Shown here: positions 7,192 through 15,601 of the stretch, piece by piece
Layout: each line of letters starts with the position of its first letter
Position numbering within the stretch: position 1 is the first letter of the stretch
Assembly (NCBI GenBank): GCA_018711815.1
Contig: DVHU01000004.1
Coordinates: 1-56,587 of the forward strand
Length of the DNA stretch: 56,587 nt
Direction of reading: 5' to 3'
Source: Candidatus Egerieimonas intestinavium
Lineage (GTDB): Bacteria > Bacillota > Clostridia > Lachnospirales > Lachnospiraceae
Notes under the pieces: model-generated
The model's input: the letters and a program-made list of their open reading frames with translations, nothing else
What the model was told of the DNA's origin: nothing
Databases searched by the model: none
Made by a program: the position numbers and the translations under genes

Positions 7192-8685
7192 CTAGTTATT
7201 AGCTATTCCGTTGGCCGACAGCCAGCTGCTCACATCCTCGGGCATACTGCTTCCGCCGGAATAATGAATGCTGAGAGCTTCTCCCATGGCTGCATCCGGC
7301 GCCAGCTTTGCAATAGCAGTCAAGCTCTGCCCGAAACGCCCGCCCCCGTGGCTGCAAAAGGGAATAATGGTTTTGCCTGCAAAATCGTATTCTTCCAGGA
7401 AGGAAGCGATGGGCATGGGAATGGATGCCCACCAGTTGGGGTAGCCCAGAAGAATGGTGTCATACTGCTCCATGTTCTCCACATGGGCGGCAAGCTCCGG
7501 TCTGGCCTGTTCGTTCTGATCCCGCTGGGCTTCGTCCAACACAGTGTTGTAATCGTCGGAATAGGGATTTACCAGCGTGATCTCAAATAGATCGGCTCCC
7601 GTTTGCCGTTGGATTTCCTCAGCAATTCCCTGGGTATTTCCACCCCAGGAGAAATAGGCAATCAGCACACTACCATCTCCACCGGCAGGATTTTCAGCCG
7701 CGCCGCCGGATACGGTGCCGGAACCTGCCGCCGCATTTCTCACCAACCGGAGTCCGATATTGAAACTCATAAGCTCCGGTTCCAGGGTGGCCCGATAGGC
7801 GGAGCGCATGTTTTTCGCGAAGTCGTTCCAGCCGCCGCCCCGGTAAACCCTGAGGGAGCCGCTGTCCGGCCCTGTGGGATCCGTCTGTTCCTCCGTTCCA
7901 TAAGCGCCATAGTAATCCCAGACCCACTCGCTCACGTTGCCGTGCATATCGTAAAGGCCCAATGCGTTGGGCGAGAAGCTGCCCACAGGGACGGTTGTCT
8001 CCCGGTACTGGCCCGGCTTGGTGTCAAGGTTCTCCTGGGAAAAATAATTCCCTTCGATCTCATAGGGGTAGTGTCCGTAATAGTTGACCTCTTCGGCGCT
8101 GGGGGAATTTTCGGTGTTAAAGGGCGTTTCCGTCCCGGCGCGGCAGGCGTATTCCCATTCCGCCTCAGTGGGAAGGCGGTATCCGTCCGCCTCCCGGTTC
8201 CATGCCACATTTCGCCCATCAATGGTGTAGGCGGGAGTTAAACCCTCCTGTTGGCTGCGTCCGTTGCAATACGCCACAGCGTCAAACCAGGATAGATTTT
8301 CCACCGGCAGGTCCTCCCCGGAGAAATTGCTGGGGTTTTCACCCATCACCGCCTCATACTCCGCCTGTGTCAGCTCGTATGGGCTGATATAGAAGTCGCT
8401 GACTGTGACCGTGTGCTGGGTTTCATCTTCGCTGCGCCAGGCTTCCGAATCCGGGCTGCCCATCTGAAAGCTTCCGCCCTCGATGAGAACAAACCCTTCC
8501 GGCGCGCTCCCCGATTCTCCCCGCGGCTCGTTCCCTGATTCTGGCTGTACCGCGCTCCCTGATTCTGTCTGCGGCTCGTTCCCTGATTCTGCCTGCAGCT
8601 CGCTCTCTGCGGAGCCGCTGTTTTCGCAGGCGGTAAGGCTAAATGCCATTGTGAGTGTCAGCGCAAGTAAGAGCAATTTTTTCAT
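7192..8685 (-). CDS. Lipoprotein: SUMF1/FGE-like domain fused to a flavodoxin
   Basis: A 497-residue exported lipoprotein. Residues 1-20 are a signal peptide with lipobox LTAC (Cys20). Residues 33-62 are a low-complexity linker of repeated ESGNEP/ESGSA units. About 64-315 form a formylglycine-enzyme-like sulfatase-modifying factor domain (GGSFQMGSPDSE, RLPTEAEWEYACRAG, MHGNVSEWVWD, GGGWNDF). About 333-497 form a flavodoxin (LIAYFSWGGNTQGIAEEI, GYPNWWASIPMP, PFCSHGGG). The two cysteines that FGE uses for catalysis, expected just after the GGxW motif, are absent (NDFAKNMRSAYR), so sulfatase activation is unlikely. The flavodoxin suggests electron transfer at the outer membrane face. The MerR gene upstream on the same strand is 17 bases away. 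Confidence 0.85.
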   Translation of the reverse strand: MKKLLLLALTLTMAFSLTACENSGSAESELQAESGNEPQTESGSAVQPESGNEPRGESGSAPEGFVLIEGGSFQMGSPDSEAWRSEDETQHTVTVSDFYISPYELTQAEYEAVMGENPSNFSGEDLPVENLSWFDAVAYCNGRSQQEGLTPAYTIDGRNVAWNREADGYRLPTEAEWEYACRAGTETPFNTENSPSAEEVNYYGHYPYEIEGNYFSQENLDTKPGQYRETTVPVGSFSPNALGLYDMHGNVSEWVWDYYGAYGTEEQTDPTGPDSGSLRVYRGGGWNDFAKNMRSAYRATLEPELMSFNIGLRLVRNAAAGSGTVSGGAAENPAGGDGSVLIAYFSWGGNTQGIAEEIQRQTGADLFEITLVNPYSDDYNTVLDEAQRDQNEQARPELAAHVENMEQYDTILLGYPNWWASIPMPIASFLEEYDFAGKTIIPFCSHGGGRFGQSLTAIAKLAPDAAMGEALSIHYSGGSSMPEDVSSWLSANGIANN

Positions 8686-8702
8686 ACCACCGATCTCCTT
8701 TC

Positions 8703-9047
8703 CTATGGTTTTTCTTCAGTGAAAATAAGATAATCCAGTTGATCCAAGAATTTTTGTTTGGAATGGATATCTTCCAGCAGTCTTTTCCGCTGCTTGCGCA
8801 AATAGCGCAGCTTCTCCTCTTTTGTGACGGCGCTTTGCATGAGCTTTTGCATAAACTTGCGGAGGGTATCCATTTCAGCTCCGGCTTCCATCAGCACATT
8901 GATGATTCCGATATAGTCCATCAGCTCATCATCGTAATTGATCCTGCCGTCCGGCTGTTTATGGCAGTCGAACAACCCCTGCGCCTCATAAAACTGCAGC
9001 TTAGTTAAGGATACACCGAAATGCTCGCTGGCCTGTTCCTTCGTCAT
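8703..9047 (-). CDS. Small MerR-family regulator
   Basis: A 114-residue protein with an N-terminal MerR-like winged helix (KEQASEHFGVSLTKLQFYEA, then GRINYDDELMDYI) and a C-terminal coiled coil of about 50 residues rich in Lys, Arg and Leu. No metal-binding cysteine is seen, so the effector is more likely an organic compound or a redox signal. The ATG at 9047 has GGAGGGA just upstream. It sits at the head of the lipoprotein and reductase genes, which are its likely targets. Confidence 0.8.
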   Translation of the reverse strand: MTKEQASEHFGVSLTKLQFYEAQGLFDCHKQPDGRINYDDELMDYIGIINVLMEAGAEMDTLRKFMQKLMQSAVTKEEKLRYLRKQRKRLLEDIHSKQKFLDQLDYLIFTEEKP

Positions 9048-9070
9048 AGGTTCCCTCCTAAGCAAAAAAT

Positions 9071-9108
9071 GAGTGTGCCGGGAAAGCTTTCTGCTCTCCG
9101 GTACACTC
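9071..9108 (-). terminator. Intrinsic terminator after the LysR gene
   Basis: Arms 9071-9081 and 9098-9108 pair over 11 bases with one G-U. Reading on the minus strand, the stem is followed by ATTTTTTGCT, a U-run. It ends the phosphoesterase-LysR transcript before the MerR gene. Confidence 0.7.
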
Positions 9109-9159
9109 ACATTGTAAGAGAATTTCTGTTATTTGTAAAATACCTGATATCTTTGATTA

Positions 9160-10035
9160 TCATGCCTTGTAGGCATCACGGGCCAACTGGATGAACTTTT
9201 GTACCGCCTGACTCACCGGCTGATACTTTTTCCAGACCAACACGGAGGTATTACTGACCTCCGGAAACAGCGGGCGAAAGCAGATGCCGGGAAAAGCTTT
9301 TAACGCTCCTTTTATGGCAAAAGCATAGCCCAGACGGCGTTCCACCAGCAGGGCCGCATTGTCAATCAGGTCATAGGTACAAAACACGTTCAGATTTTCT
9401 GTATCGCCTCCAAACCATGCCTTTGCTTCCCTCTCCCCAATGCGCCAGCTCACAATCAGGGGCAAGGAACGCAGATCCTCGGGTGTGATCGCCTCTTTTT
9501 GAGCCAGGGGATCGTCCTCTGGCATGAGGATTCCCCAGATTTCCTTCTGCGGCAGCCGTACAAAATCATATTTCTCCACTTCGATGGGCTCCATTAAGAT
9601 TCCCACATCTAAAAGCCCCTTATCCAGCTGATCCTTGATCACCGCAGCTGTGCCCGTACACAGTTCAAAGCGCACCTGCGGATATTTTTGCGCGAACTTT
9701 TCCATCAGTTCCGGCAGGTTTTCGGAGACCGCAGAACTCACCCCGCTTCCAATGGAAACCAGCCCCATCAATTCGTCATCTCCGCTTTGAAAATCCTGTT
9801 CTATTTTATCAGCAAGAGAGACCAGCTCTTCTGCCCGCCGGCGCAGCAGCATACCGGATTCGGTCAAAAAAATTTTCCGGTTTGTCCGCTCAAATAATTT
9901 TGTATTTAACTCCTCCTCCAGCTCTGCCATCTGGCGGCTGAGGGTCGGCTGCGTAATGTGTAAAATCTCCGCTGCGCGGGTGATGTTTTCTTCACGGGCC
10001 ACTGTTAGATAGTAGCGAAGGACACGAAGTTCCAT
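9160..10035 (-). CDS. LysR-family transcriptional regulator
   Basis: A 291-residue LysR regulator. MELRVLRYYLTVA opens the winged helix, ITRAAEILHITQPTLSRQ is the recognition helix and NTKLFERTN the wing; the effector domain spans about 90-290. The ATG at 10035 is preceded by AGGAGAGGAG. Upstream on the same strand, 37 bases away, is the metallophosphoesterase gene, and a terminator follows. The ligand is unknown. The N-terminal sequence is of the CynR/BenM-like type common in Clostridia, which does not fix a function. Confidence 0.9.
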   Translation of the reverse strand: MELRVLRYYLTVAREENITRAAEILHITQPTLSRQMAELEEELNTKLFERTNRKIFLTESGMLLRRRAEELVSLADKIEQDFQSGDDELMGLVSIGSGVSSAVSENLPELMEKFAQKYPQVRFELCTGTAAVIKDQLDKGLLDVGILMEPIEVEKYDFVRLPQKEIWGILMPEDDPLAQKEAITPEDLRSLPLIVSWRIGEREAKAWFGGDTENLNVFCTYDLIDNAALLVERRLGYAFAIKGALKAFPGICFRPLFPEVSNTSVLVWKKYQPVSQAVQKFIQLARDAYKA

Positions 10036-10072
10036 CAAACTCCTCTCCTTTCTTAAAGGTTGTATCAAAGAG

Positions 10073-11185
10073 CTATTCCGGCAGAATATCGATCAGCACA
10101 TACTCCGAGGGGCCCTGGGTGCGGAGGGCGTAGCCCCATCCGGTGACGCCGGAGGTGACCACCGACTGCATCTCGCCGAACTGCTCGATTCCATAATTCA
10201 TACTGTCCGGTGTCAGCTCATTGAAGAAGCCCACGGGGAAAAGCTGTCCGGCGTGGGTATGGCCTGACACCTGCAGGTCTACCCCCGCCTCCGCCTTCAG
10301 TGAGAGCTCGTAGGGCTGATGATCCGCCAGAAGGATGTAGGCGGATTTATCCGCCCCCTCCAGAAGCTCCTCCACAGACAAACGCGGAGAACTTCTGTCC
10401 TTCCGCCCCACCAGCAGCAGGTCCTGGGTGATGGCCGCCGTCTCATCCTCCAATACGGTGATCCCGTTGCTGCTCATAGCCTCCTCCAGTTCCGCCACCG
10501 TATAGTTGGGGGCGCTGCTGTACTGGGCGGGGTCGTGATTCCCGTACACAAAATACACGCCGAAGCTGCTCTTAATCTGCCCCAGCATAGCAAAGAGATC
10601 GTTGACCTGCTCAAGGGTCGTCCGCTCGTCCACCAGGTCGCCGCAGAGCAGCACCAAATCCACCTGCTTTTCTGACAGTTCGCCCACCATCCTCTGCATA
10701 TCCTCACGGTTATCCAACAGCCCGTAATGCATATCCGACAGCACCGCCACCCGGTATCCCTCCGCCCGGATCGCTTTCTCTGTGGTGACCGTATAGCCGG
10801 TCTCCACCACATGGGCGATATTGTAATGCCCGTAGACAAACACAGCCCCTGTACACAGCAGGGGAAGCAGCCCGAAGCGGTGAATCACTCTCCAGGTCCT
10901 TGACTCTCTCTTTCTCACCCGATAAATCAATCCATGAATCAAGTCAAAGAGCACCAGGAACACACCGAAATGGATAACCAGGATTGCCCAGATCCCGGCT
11001 TTCCCCCAAAATCCCAGTATAGGGAGGGCTATAGCTGTGCTGACCGCCAGGGCAAGTCCCTCTTTCCCCCTGCCCTTGAGCCCCAGCTCCCCGGCAGTGC
11101 GGCGCACACGGAAAAACAGATAAATCCACAGCAGCACCATGATTAAGATAGGGCCGCCCATCCACATGATCATTCCCAATTCCAT
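10073..11185 (-). CDS. Membrane-anchored calcineurin-type metallophosphoesterase
   Basis: About 370 residues. Three or four hydrophobic helices fill the first 130 residues, followed by a metallophosphoesterase domain with metal ligands in VLSDMHYG, LCGDLVDE, YGNHD, LLADHQP and SGHTHAGQ. This matches the YaeI/YkuE-like group, which in some bacteria act on lipid-linked phosphates. The domain probably faces the outside. Start choice is uncertain: the ATG at 11185 is very near the GGAGG, and a TTG six bases downstream has better spacing. The frame extends further upstream to 11245 without a site. Confidence 0.85.
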   Translation of the reverse strand: MELGMIMWMGGPILIMVLLWIYLFFRVRRTAGELGLKGRGKEGLALAVSTAIALPILGFWGKAGIWAILVIHFGVFLVLFDLIHGLIYRVRKRESRTWRVIHRFGLLPLLCTGAVFVYGHYNIAHVVETGYTVTTEKAIRAEGYRVAVLSDMHYGLLDNREDMQRMVGELSEKQVDLVLLCGDLVDERTTLEQVNDLFAMLGQIKSSFGVYFVYGNHDPAQYSSAPNYTVAELEEAMSSNGITVLEDETAAITQDLLLVGRKDRSSPRLSVEELLEGADKSAYILLADHQPYELSLKAEAGVDLQVSGHTHAGQLFPVGFFNELTPDSMNYGIEQFGEMQSVVTSGVTGWGYALRTQGPSEYVLIDILPE

Positions 11186-11297
11186 GCCTCCTTTGTTCGT
11201 CTGGGTTTTCCCCAGACATTGCTTTGAGAAATCTTTCCGAACCAAAAAGAATTATATGATCAACTGTAGCAACTGCCCTTATCATTGTCAAGCCAAA

Positions 11298-11343
11298 AGA
11301 GGCTGTTGCAATTAACGAATATTTCGCAAATGCAACAGCCTCT
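11298..11343 (-). terminator. Terminator, short form of the hairpin repeat family
   Basis: Arms AGAGGCTGTTGCA (11298-11310) and TGCAACAGCCTCT (11331-11343) pair perfectly; minus-strand transcripts then run into TTTTGG. The left part matches the end of the 153-bp repeat at 52696 (GGCTGTTGCAATTA then GAATAT), and the right part matches the other end. It is therefore an internally deleted relative that serves as the terminator of the export operon. Confidence 0.75.
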
Positions 11344-11366
11344 CTGGTTTTCTATTGCCGCCTGAG

Positions 11367-12665
11367 CTACTCGTAGCGCAGGGCGTCTATGGGATTTAAG
11401 TTTGCCGCCTTCACCGAGGGCAGAAGGCCAAACACCACGCCGATGCCCATGGAAAAGAGCACGGAGCCGATAACAGCAGGTACGCTGACCGCCACCGGCG
11501 CCCCGGATACCTTGGAGATGACCTGGGCAAGAATGATTCCCACAATCACGCCCAGCACGCCGCCGATGCTGGTGAGCACCGCCGCCTCCGTCAAAAACTG
11601 GCCCAAGATCCGGCGCTTCCTGGCGCCGATGGCCTTCTTCAAACCGATCTCACTGGTTCGCTCCGTCACGGACACCAGCATAATGTTCATGACGCCGATG
11701 CCTCCCACCAGCAGAGATATGCTGGCGATCCAAAGCAGCTGCTGGTTGGTGCTCTGACTTACCTCCTGGAGACTTCTGGCTCTCTCCAACAGGTCTGCGG
11801 CTTTGTAAGCCAACCCGCTGGAGTTCCCGCCGGAGGAAGTCCCTTCCTCCTCGGCCCCGTCTGTTTCTGCAGTGCTGGCTCCGCCGATGATGGCCTCATT
11901 CATGATTTCCTCGGTGGCCTTTCCCACCTGGCTCATATCCTCCACCCGCTCCGCCATGACTGTGGCGTGCTCCGGCTCGTCGTAGACGTAGACCACCGGC
12001 CAGAGATCCGTGGGAATCAGAACGCTCCCCATCTCCTCCCCGGAGTAGGTGATATAATCTTTGTAGGAATTGATCACCGGCTGGAAGGCGTCAGCCTTCT
12101 GGATAACCCCCACCACAGTGAAGGGCTCTGTTCCCAGCTCAATGGTTTTTCCCAGGGCGGACTCCCCGTTGAAGAGGGTTCTGGCCGCTATATCGTCCAG
12201 AATGGCCACCTTGTGAAAATCCGTGTAATCCTGATCGATGAAATTTCTTCCCTCCCGCAGCACATAGCCGCAGGTGGCCAGGTATTCTGTGTCCACTCCC
12301 CGCAGGTTTCCATCCATGGATTTATTTCCGTAATAGGTGGAAAAATACGTCCGGTACCGGTAAAAGGTGGCGTGCTCCACGTGATCCAGGCTGCGGATTC
12401 TCTCCTTCTGATCCTCCGTCAGGGGCAGTACCCCCGTGATTCCCTGATCCATATAGGCCTCTGAACCTCCCTGGTTCAGCTTCACATCCACGTTATTATT
12501 TCCCGCTCCCACCAGGTTCTGCTTGATCTGCTCGTTAGTCCCCTTGATGGTGGAGACGATGGAAATGATGGAGGCAATGCCGATAATGATACCCAGCATA
12601 GTCAGGAAGGAGCGCATCTTATGGGACCAAATTCCCTGAAATGATAGTCTAATATTCTCAAGCAT
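11367..12665 (-). CDS. MacB-type ABC transporter permease
   Basis: A 432-residue permease of the MacB/FtsX superfamily: one N-terminal membrane helix (FLTMLGIIIGIASIISI), a large outer MacB_PCD domain to about residue 300, then three helices (LLVGGIGVMNIMLVS, GVLGVIVGIILAQ and VIGSVLFSMGIGVVFGLL). ERTSEIGLKKAIGARKRRI is the coupling region for the ATPase. I take the ATG at 12665, seven bases after GGAGG. It overlaps the end of the fusion-protein gene and is the last gene of the export operon. A Ser/Gly-rich stretch near residue 265 is an extra loop. Confidence 0.92.
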   Translation of the reverse strand: MLENIRLSFQGIWSHKMRSFLTMLGIIIGIASIISIVSTIKGTNEQIKQNLVGAGNNNVDVKLNQGGSEAYMDQGITGVLPLTEDQKERIRSLDHVEHATFYRYRTYFSTYYGNKSMDGNLRGVDTEYLATCGYVLREGRNFIDQDYTDFHKVAILDDIAARTLFNGESALGKTIELGTEPFTVVGVIQKADAFQPVINSYKDYITYSGEEMGSVLIPTDLWPVVYVYDEPEHATVMAERVEDMSQVGKATEEIMNEAIIGGASTAETDGAEEEGTSSGGNSSGLAYKAADLLERARSLQEVSQSTNQQLLWIASISLLVGGIGVMNIMLVSVTERTSEIGLKKAIGARKRRILGQFLTEAAVLTSIGGVLGVIVGIILAQVISKVSGAPVAVSVPAVIGSVLFSMGIGVVFGLLPSVKAANLNPIDALRYE

Positions 12666-14910
12666 AGGCATCCTCCAAAAATTCCATGTAGCTGATATCC
12701 TCCGTCTTGGCTCCCTCCTTCACCGCCTTGCCGTAGGGGAAGGCAACCTTATCTTCCAGCGTAAGGCCCGAGAGAATTTCGTAGGAGCCGTAGTACAGCT
12801 GCCCCAGCTGCACCTCCTGGCGCACCAGCTTGCCGCTGCCGTCGTCCTTCATCACATAGTCAATTCCATCCTCGCTGCGGATGAAGGCCTTGCTCAGATA
12901 CACAGACTCGCTGCTGGCCGCCTCTCCCTGGTTATCCAGCTGCAGATTCAGCTCCACCATCTCATAATTTTTCAGGCCGGCCGCATCTTCGATGTAGGCG
13001 ATGAAAGGATAGTAGGACACGTTGCTGTTGCCGCCGCCCCAGAAATAATTTCCGCTGGCCGGATACAGGGACACCTCCCTGATCTCTGCCTGGAAGGAAA
13101 CGCCGCTCTCATAGCCGTAGCCAAAGGCCAGCTGTCCCTCCTGCACCTGATCCAGCAGCAGCTCGCTGAGATTTCCCTGCACATAGAGGCCGTCGCTGCT
13201 GACCACCTGGATAAACGGGTCGCCGTTTCCGCCGTCCGGATTCTCCGGGTCGCCCACAGACTTCACCGTACCGTTGATGGTGCTGTTAATGCTCTGGTTC
13301 TTCATATCTCCGGCGAGCTTGCGCACATTCAGCTCCGCCTGGCGCAAATCAAGATTCAGCTGACGCAGCTCCTTTTCCTTATCCTCCTTCATCTTCTGAA
13401 TCTCTTCCTTGGTGTAGGTAGGTCCGCTGCTTCCTCCGCCAATGACGCCTCCGCCGATGGATCCCCCGCCCTGGGGAGCCGGAATCAGCTGCTTCTGGGC
13501 CTCCGTCAGCTGCTCGCGAGCCTCATTGATGGCCGTCTGCAGGACGCTCTCCTCCCGGTCTACCTTGGCCAGGATTTCCTGGGCCTTCTCCAGGGCTGCC
13601 AGAAAGGCCTCCATCTCCGGCCCCATCTGATAGGCTCCCGGATCCTGGGCCACAATCAAAGCCGCCTCCACCGCAGAGCGCAGCAGCTCCGCATCTACCT
13701 CCGGCCGCAGAGCCTGGCCCAGCTTCTCCAGGGCTTCCTGGTTCTCCAGCACAAAGACGTTTTCCGAATGGATCCAGGGCAGCTTCTCCCCGTTTCCTAT
13801 CCAGACGGCCTTCACCTCTCCACCATAAGTCTCGATCTTGAAGCGATACCCCTTGACAGGGTTGCCCTGGGGATCCTTCTCCTTATCCGGCGCCTTATTC
13901 TCATCCGTATCGGGATAGCCCGCCATCTTATTGAGGAAGGAGCCGGTGATCACCACGCTGTTCGCCTGGCACACGAAGATATAGGGCTCCTTTTCCGTTC
14001 CCTTGCCGCTCATGGGGTAAGAATCGTAGTCCAGCCGCTTATAAATCCGATCCTTGTAATCGGGGCCGCCGTCCGCAGGCTTTTCCGGATCCGGTTTGGC
14101 CGTGGGGGACGTAACCGGCTTCTCGGTGGGCGTAGGACTCTGGGTGGGCACGGGTGATGGGCTGGGGCTAGTCCCCGGCTTATCTCCCGGGTCGGGCGTC
14201 CCCGTGCTCTCCGGTTTATCGGTGGGCGTGGGCGACTGTCCCGGCGTGCTCTCCGGCTTATCCGTGGGCGTGGGCGACTGTCCCGGCGTGCTCTCCGGCT
14301 TATCGACGGGCGTGGGGGTAGCTGTGGCCGTGGTTTTTTCTTCCTGGGCTGCAGCGCTCACACTCTCCTTTTTCTCCTGCTGGGGCTGGCTTAAAGACAA
14401 AAGCCGCACTCGCGCCTTTTCCCCGGCGGCTGTGGCCTCGGCGTCGTCTTCGGTCTTAGCCCCGGTTCCCCCGCCGGTTCCGGCGCTTCCTCCCACGTTG
14501 CCGATGCTGATCTGCTCCGGCACCTTTCCGGCCTTCAGCAGCTTCAAATCCTGCTCTGCCTTCTGGATCCGCAGCTGGATTCCCTCCTGCTTCATCTCCT
14601 CAATTTCCAGATTCAGATTTGCCAGCGTCATATCGTAGGAAATCAGGGGATCTCCCACCTTTACCTGCTGGCCCTCCTGCACATAGATTTCCTGAATCTT
14701 CTGATTCTTCGTCACATAAATATTCTGAGACACATCGGAGGATACCATGGCGCTCATATTTGTGGTGCCGCCCATGCCGCCCATGCTCATCTCCTGCACC
14801 GGCACCACCTGCACCGGTTTTCGGTTGGCCATCCGGACCGCCGCAAAAATCCCTGCGCCCGCCAATACCACAGCGCCCGCCGCCGCGGCTATAACCACTG
14901 ACTTTTTCAT
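12658..14910 (-). CDS. Large HlyD/MacA-like membrane-fusion protein with a Pro-rich insert
   Basis: A 750-residue periplasmic-adaptor-like protein, far longer than the usual 350-450. One N-terminal membrane helix is followed by half of a biotinyl-lipoyl domain (EIYVQEGQQVKVGDPLISYD). Residues about 190-290 are Pro/Thr/Ser-rich with 14-residue repeats of the DKPESTPGQSPTPT type. An extra domain (about 295-400) and coiled coils (about 400-530) follow, then the other lipoyl half (INGTVKSVGD) and a beta-barrel. Its start overlaps the ATPase stop by ATGA. In a Gram-positive cell it probably links the permease to the wall or to an outer substrate. Repeat number is likely variable between strains. 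Confidence 0.85.
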   Translation of the reverse strand: MKKSVVIAAAAGAVVLAGAGIFAAVRMANRKPVQVVPVQEMSMGGMGGTTNMSAMVSSDVSQNIYVTKNQKIQEIYVQEGQQVKVGDPLISYDMTLANLNLEIEEMKQEGIQLRIQKAEQDLKLLKAGKVPEQISIGNVGGSAGTGGGTGAKTEDDAEATAAGEKARVRLLSLSQPQQEKKESVSAAAQEEKTTATATPTPVDKPESTPGQSPTPTDKPESTPGQSPTPTDKPESTGTPDPGDKPGTSPSPSPVPTQSPTPTEKPVTSPTAKPDPEKPADGGPDYKDRIYKRLDYDSYPMSGKGTEKEPYIFVCQANSVVITGSFLNKMAGYPDTDENKAPDKEKDPQGNPVKGYRFKIETYGGEVKAVWIGNGEKLPWIHSENVFVLENQEALEKLGQALRPEVDAELLRSAVEAALIVAQDPGAYQMGPEMEAFLAALEKAQEILAKVDREESVLQTAINEAREQLTEAQKQLIPAPQGGGSIGGGVIGGGSSGPTYTKEEIQKMKEDKEKELRQLNLDLRQAELNVRKLAGDMKNQSINSTINGTVKSVGDPENPDGGNGDPFIQVVSSDGLYVQGNLSELLLDQVQEGQLAFGYGYESGVSFQAEIREVSLYPASGNYFWGGGNSNVSYYPFIAYIEDAAGLKNYEMVELNLQLDNQGEAASSESVYLSKAFIRSEDGIDYVMKDDGSGKLVRQEVQLGQLYYGSYEILSGLTLEDKVAFPYGKAVKEGAKTEDISYMEFLEDAYA

Positions 14911-15584
14911 GACTCTCCTCCTCTCTTCAAAATTCCGTCCCGGATTTCCACCATCCTGGATGCCCAGGAGGCAATATCCCGGTCATGGGTGATCATCAGC
15001 ACGCTGACTCCCTCCCGGTTCAAATCCTGAAACAGCTCCATCACCTGCTGGCCGGATTTGGTATCCAGAGCTCCGGTGGGCTCGTCTGCCAGCAGTATCC
15101 GTGGGCGATTGACCAAGGCTCTGGCGATGGCCACCCTCTGCTTCTGGCCTCCTGAGAGCTGGGTCGGCTTAAAATCCACCCGGTCCTCCAGTCCCACCCG
15201 GCTTAAGGCCTCCACGGCCCGCTCTCTTCTCTCTTTTTTGGGCACCCCCGCATAGGTCAGGGGAAGCTCCACATTCTCCAGGGCGCTCTGCCGGGGAAGC
15301 AGATGAAAGTTCTGAAAGACGAAGCCAATCTTCCGAAGACGGATGTCCGACATCCTGTTATCATCGCACTTGCTCACATCCTCGCCATCCAGAAAGAATG
15401 TTCCCGAGGTGGCCTGATCCAGGCAGCCGATAATATTCATCAGCGTGGTCTTTCCGGAACCGGAAGGACCCATGATCGCCACGTATTCCCCCTCTTCCAT
15501 GGAAAAGCAGACATCTCGGAGAACCGGAACCGTCATCTTTCCCTGGACATACTCTTTACAAATATCCTTTAATTCCAGAATCAC
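14907..15584 (-). CDS. ABC transporter ATPase, MacB/LolD type
   Basis: A 225-residue ATPase with Walker [11 protein letters not shown]-loop [10 protein letters not shown], signature [15 protein letters not shown], Walker [13 protein letters not shown] and an H-switch in ITHDRD. The sequence and neighbours place it in the MacB/LolD group that powers mechanotransmission permeases. It is followed by the large adaptor gene (ATGA overlap) and preceded, 17 bases away, by another adaptor gene. The exported compound is unknown; peptide antibiotics, siderophores or lipopeptides are typical for the group. Confidence 0.95.
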   Translation of the reverse strand: MILELKDICKEYVQGKMTVPVLRDVCFSMEEGEYVAIMGPSGSGKTTLMNIIGCLDQATSGTFFLDGEDVSKCDDNRMSDIRLRKIGFVFQNFHLLPRQSALENVELPLTYAGVPKKERRERAVEALSRVGLEDRVDFKPTQLSGGQKQRVAIARALVNRPRILLADEPTGALDTKSGQQVMELFQDLNREGVSVLMITHDRDIASWASRMVEIRDGILKRGGES

Positions 15585-15601
15585 TTGTTTGGTCCTCCTT
15601 G

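Noticed and set aside
7192-8685. Formylglycine-generating enzyme / sulfatase activator
   Set aside because: The fold is present, but the two catalytic cysteines after the GGxW motif are missing, and no sulfatase gene is in the window.
14180-14320. Regular DNA repeats as a possible CRISPR array
   Set aside because: The repeats are in frame and code for DKPESTPGQSPTPT units inside the adaptor protein; there are no unique spacers or cas genes.
12972-14638. Long open frames opposite the adaptor gene
   Set aside because: They lack ribosome sites and known motifs and arise from the GC-rich codon use of the real gene.
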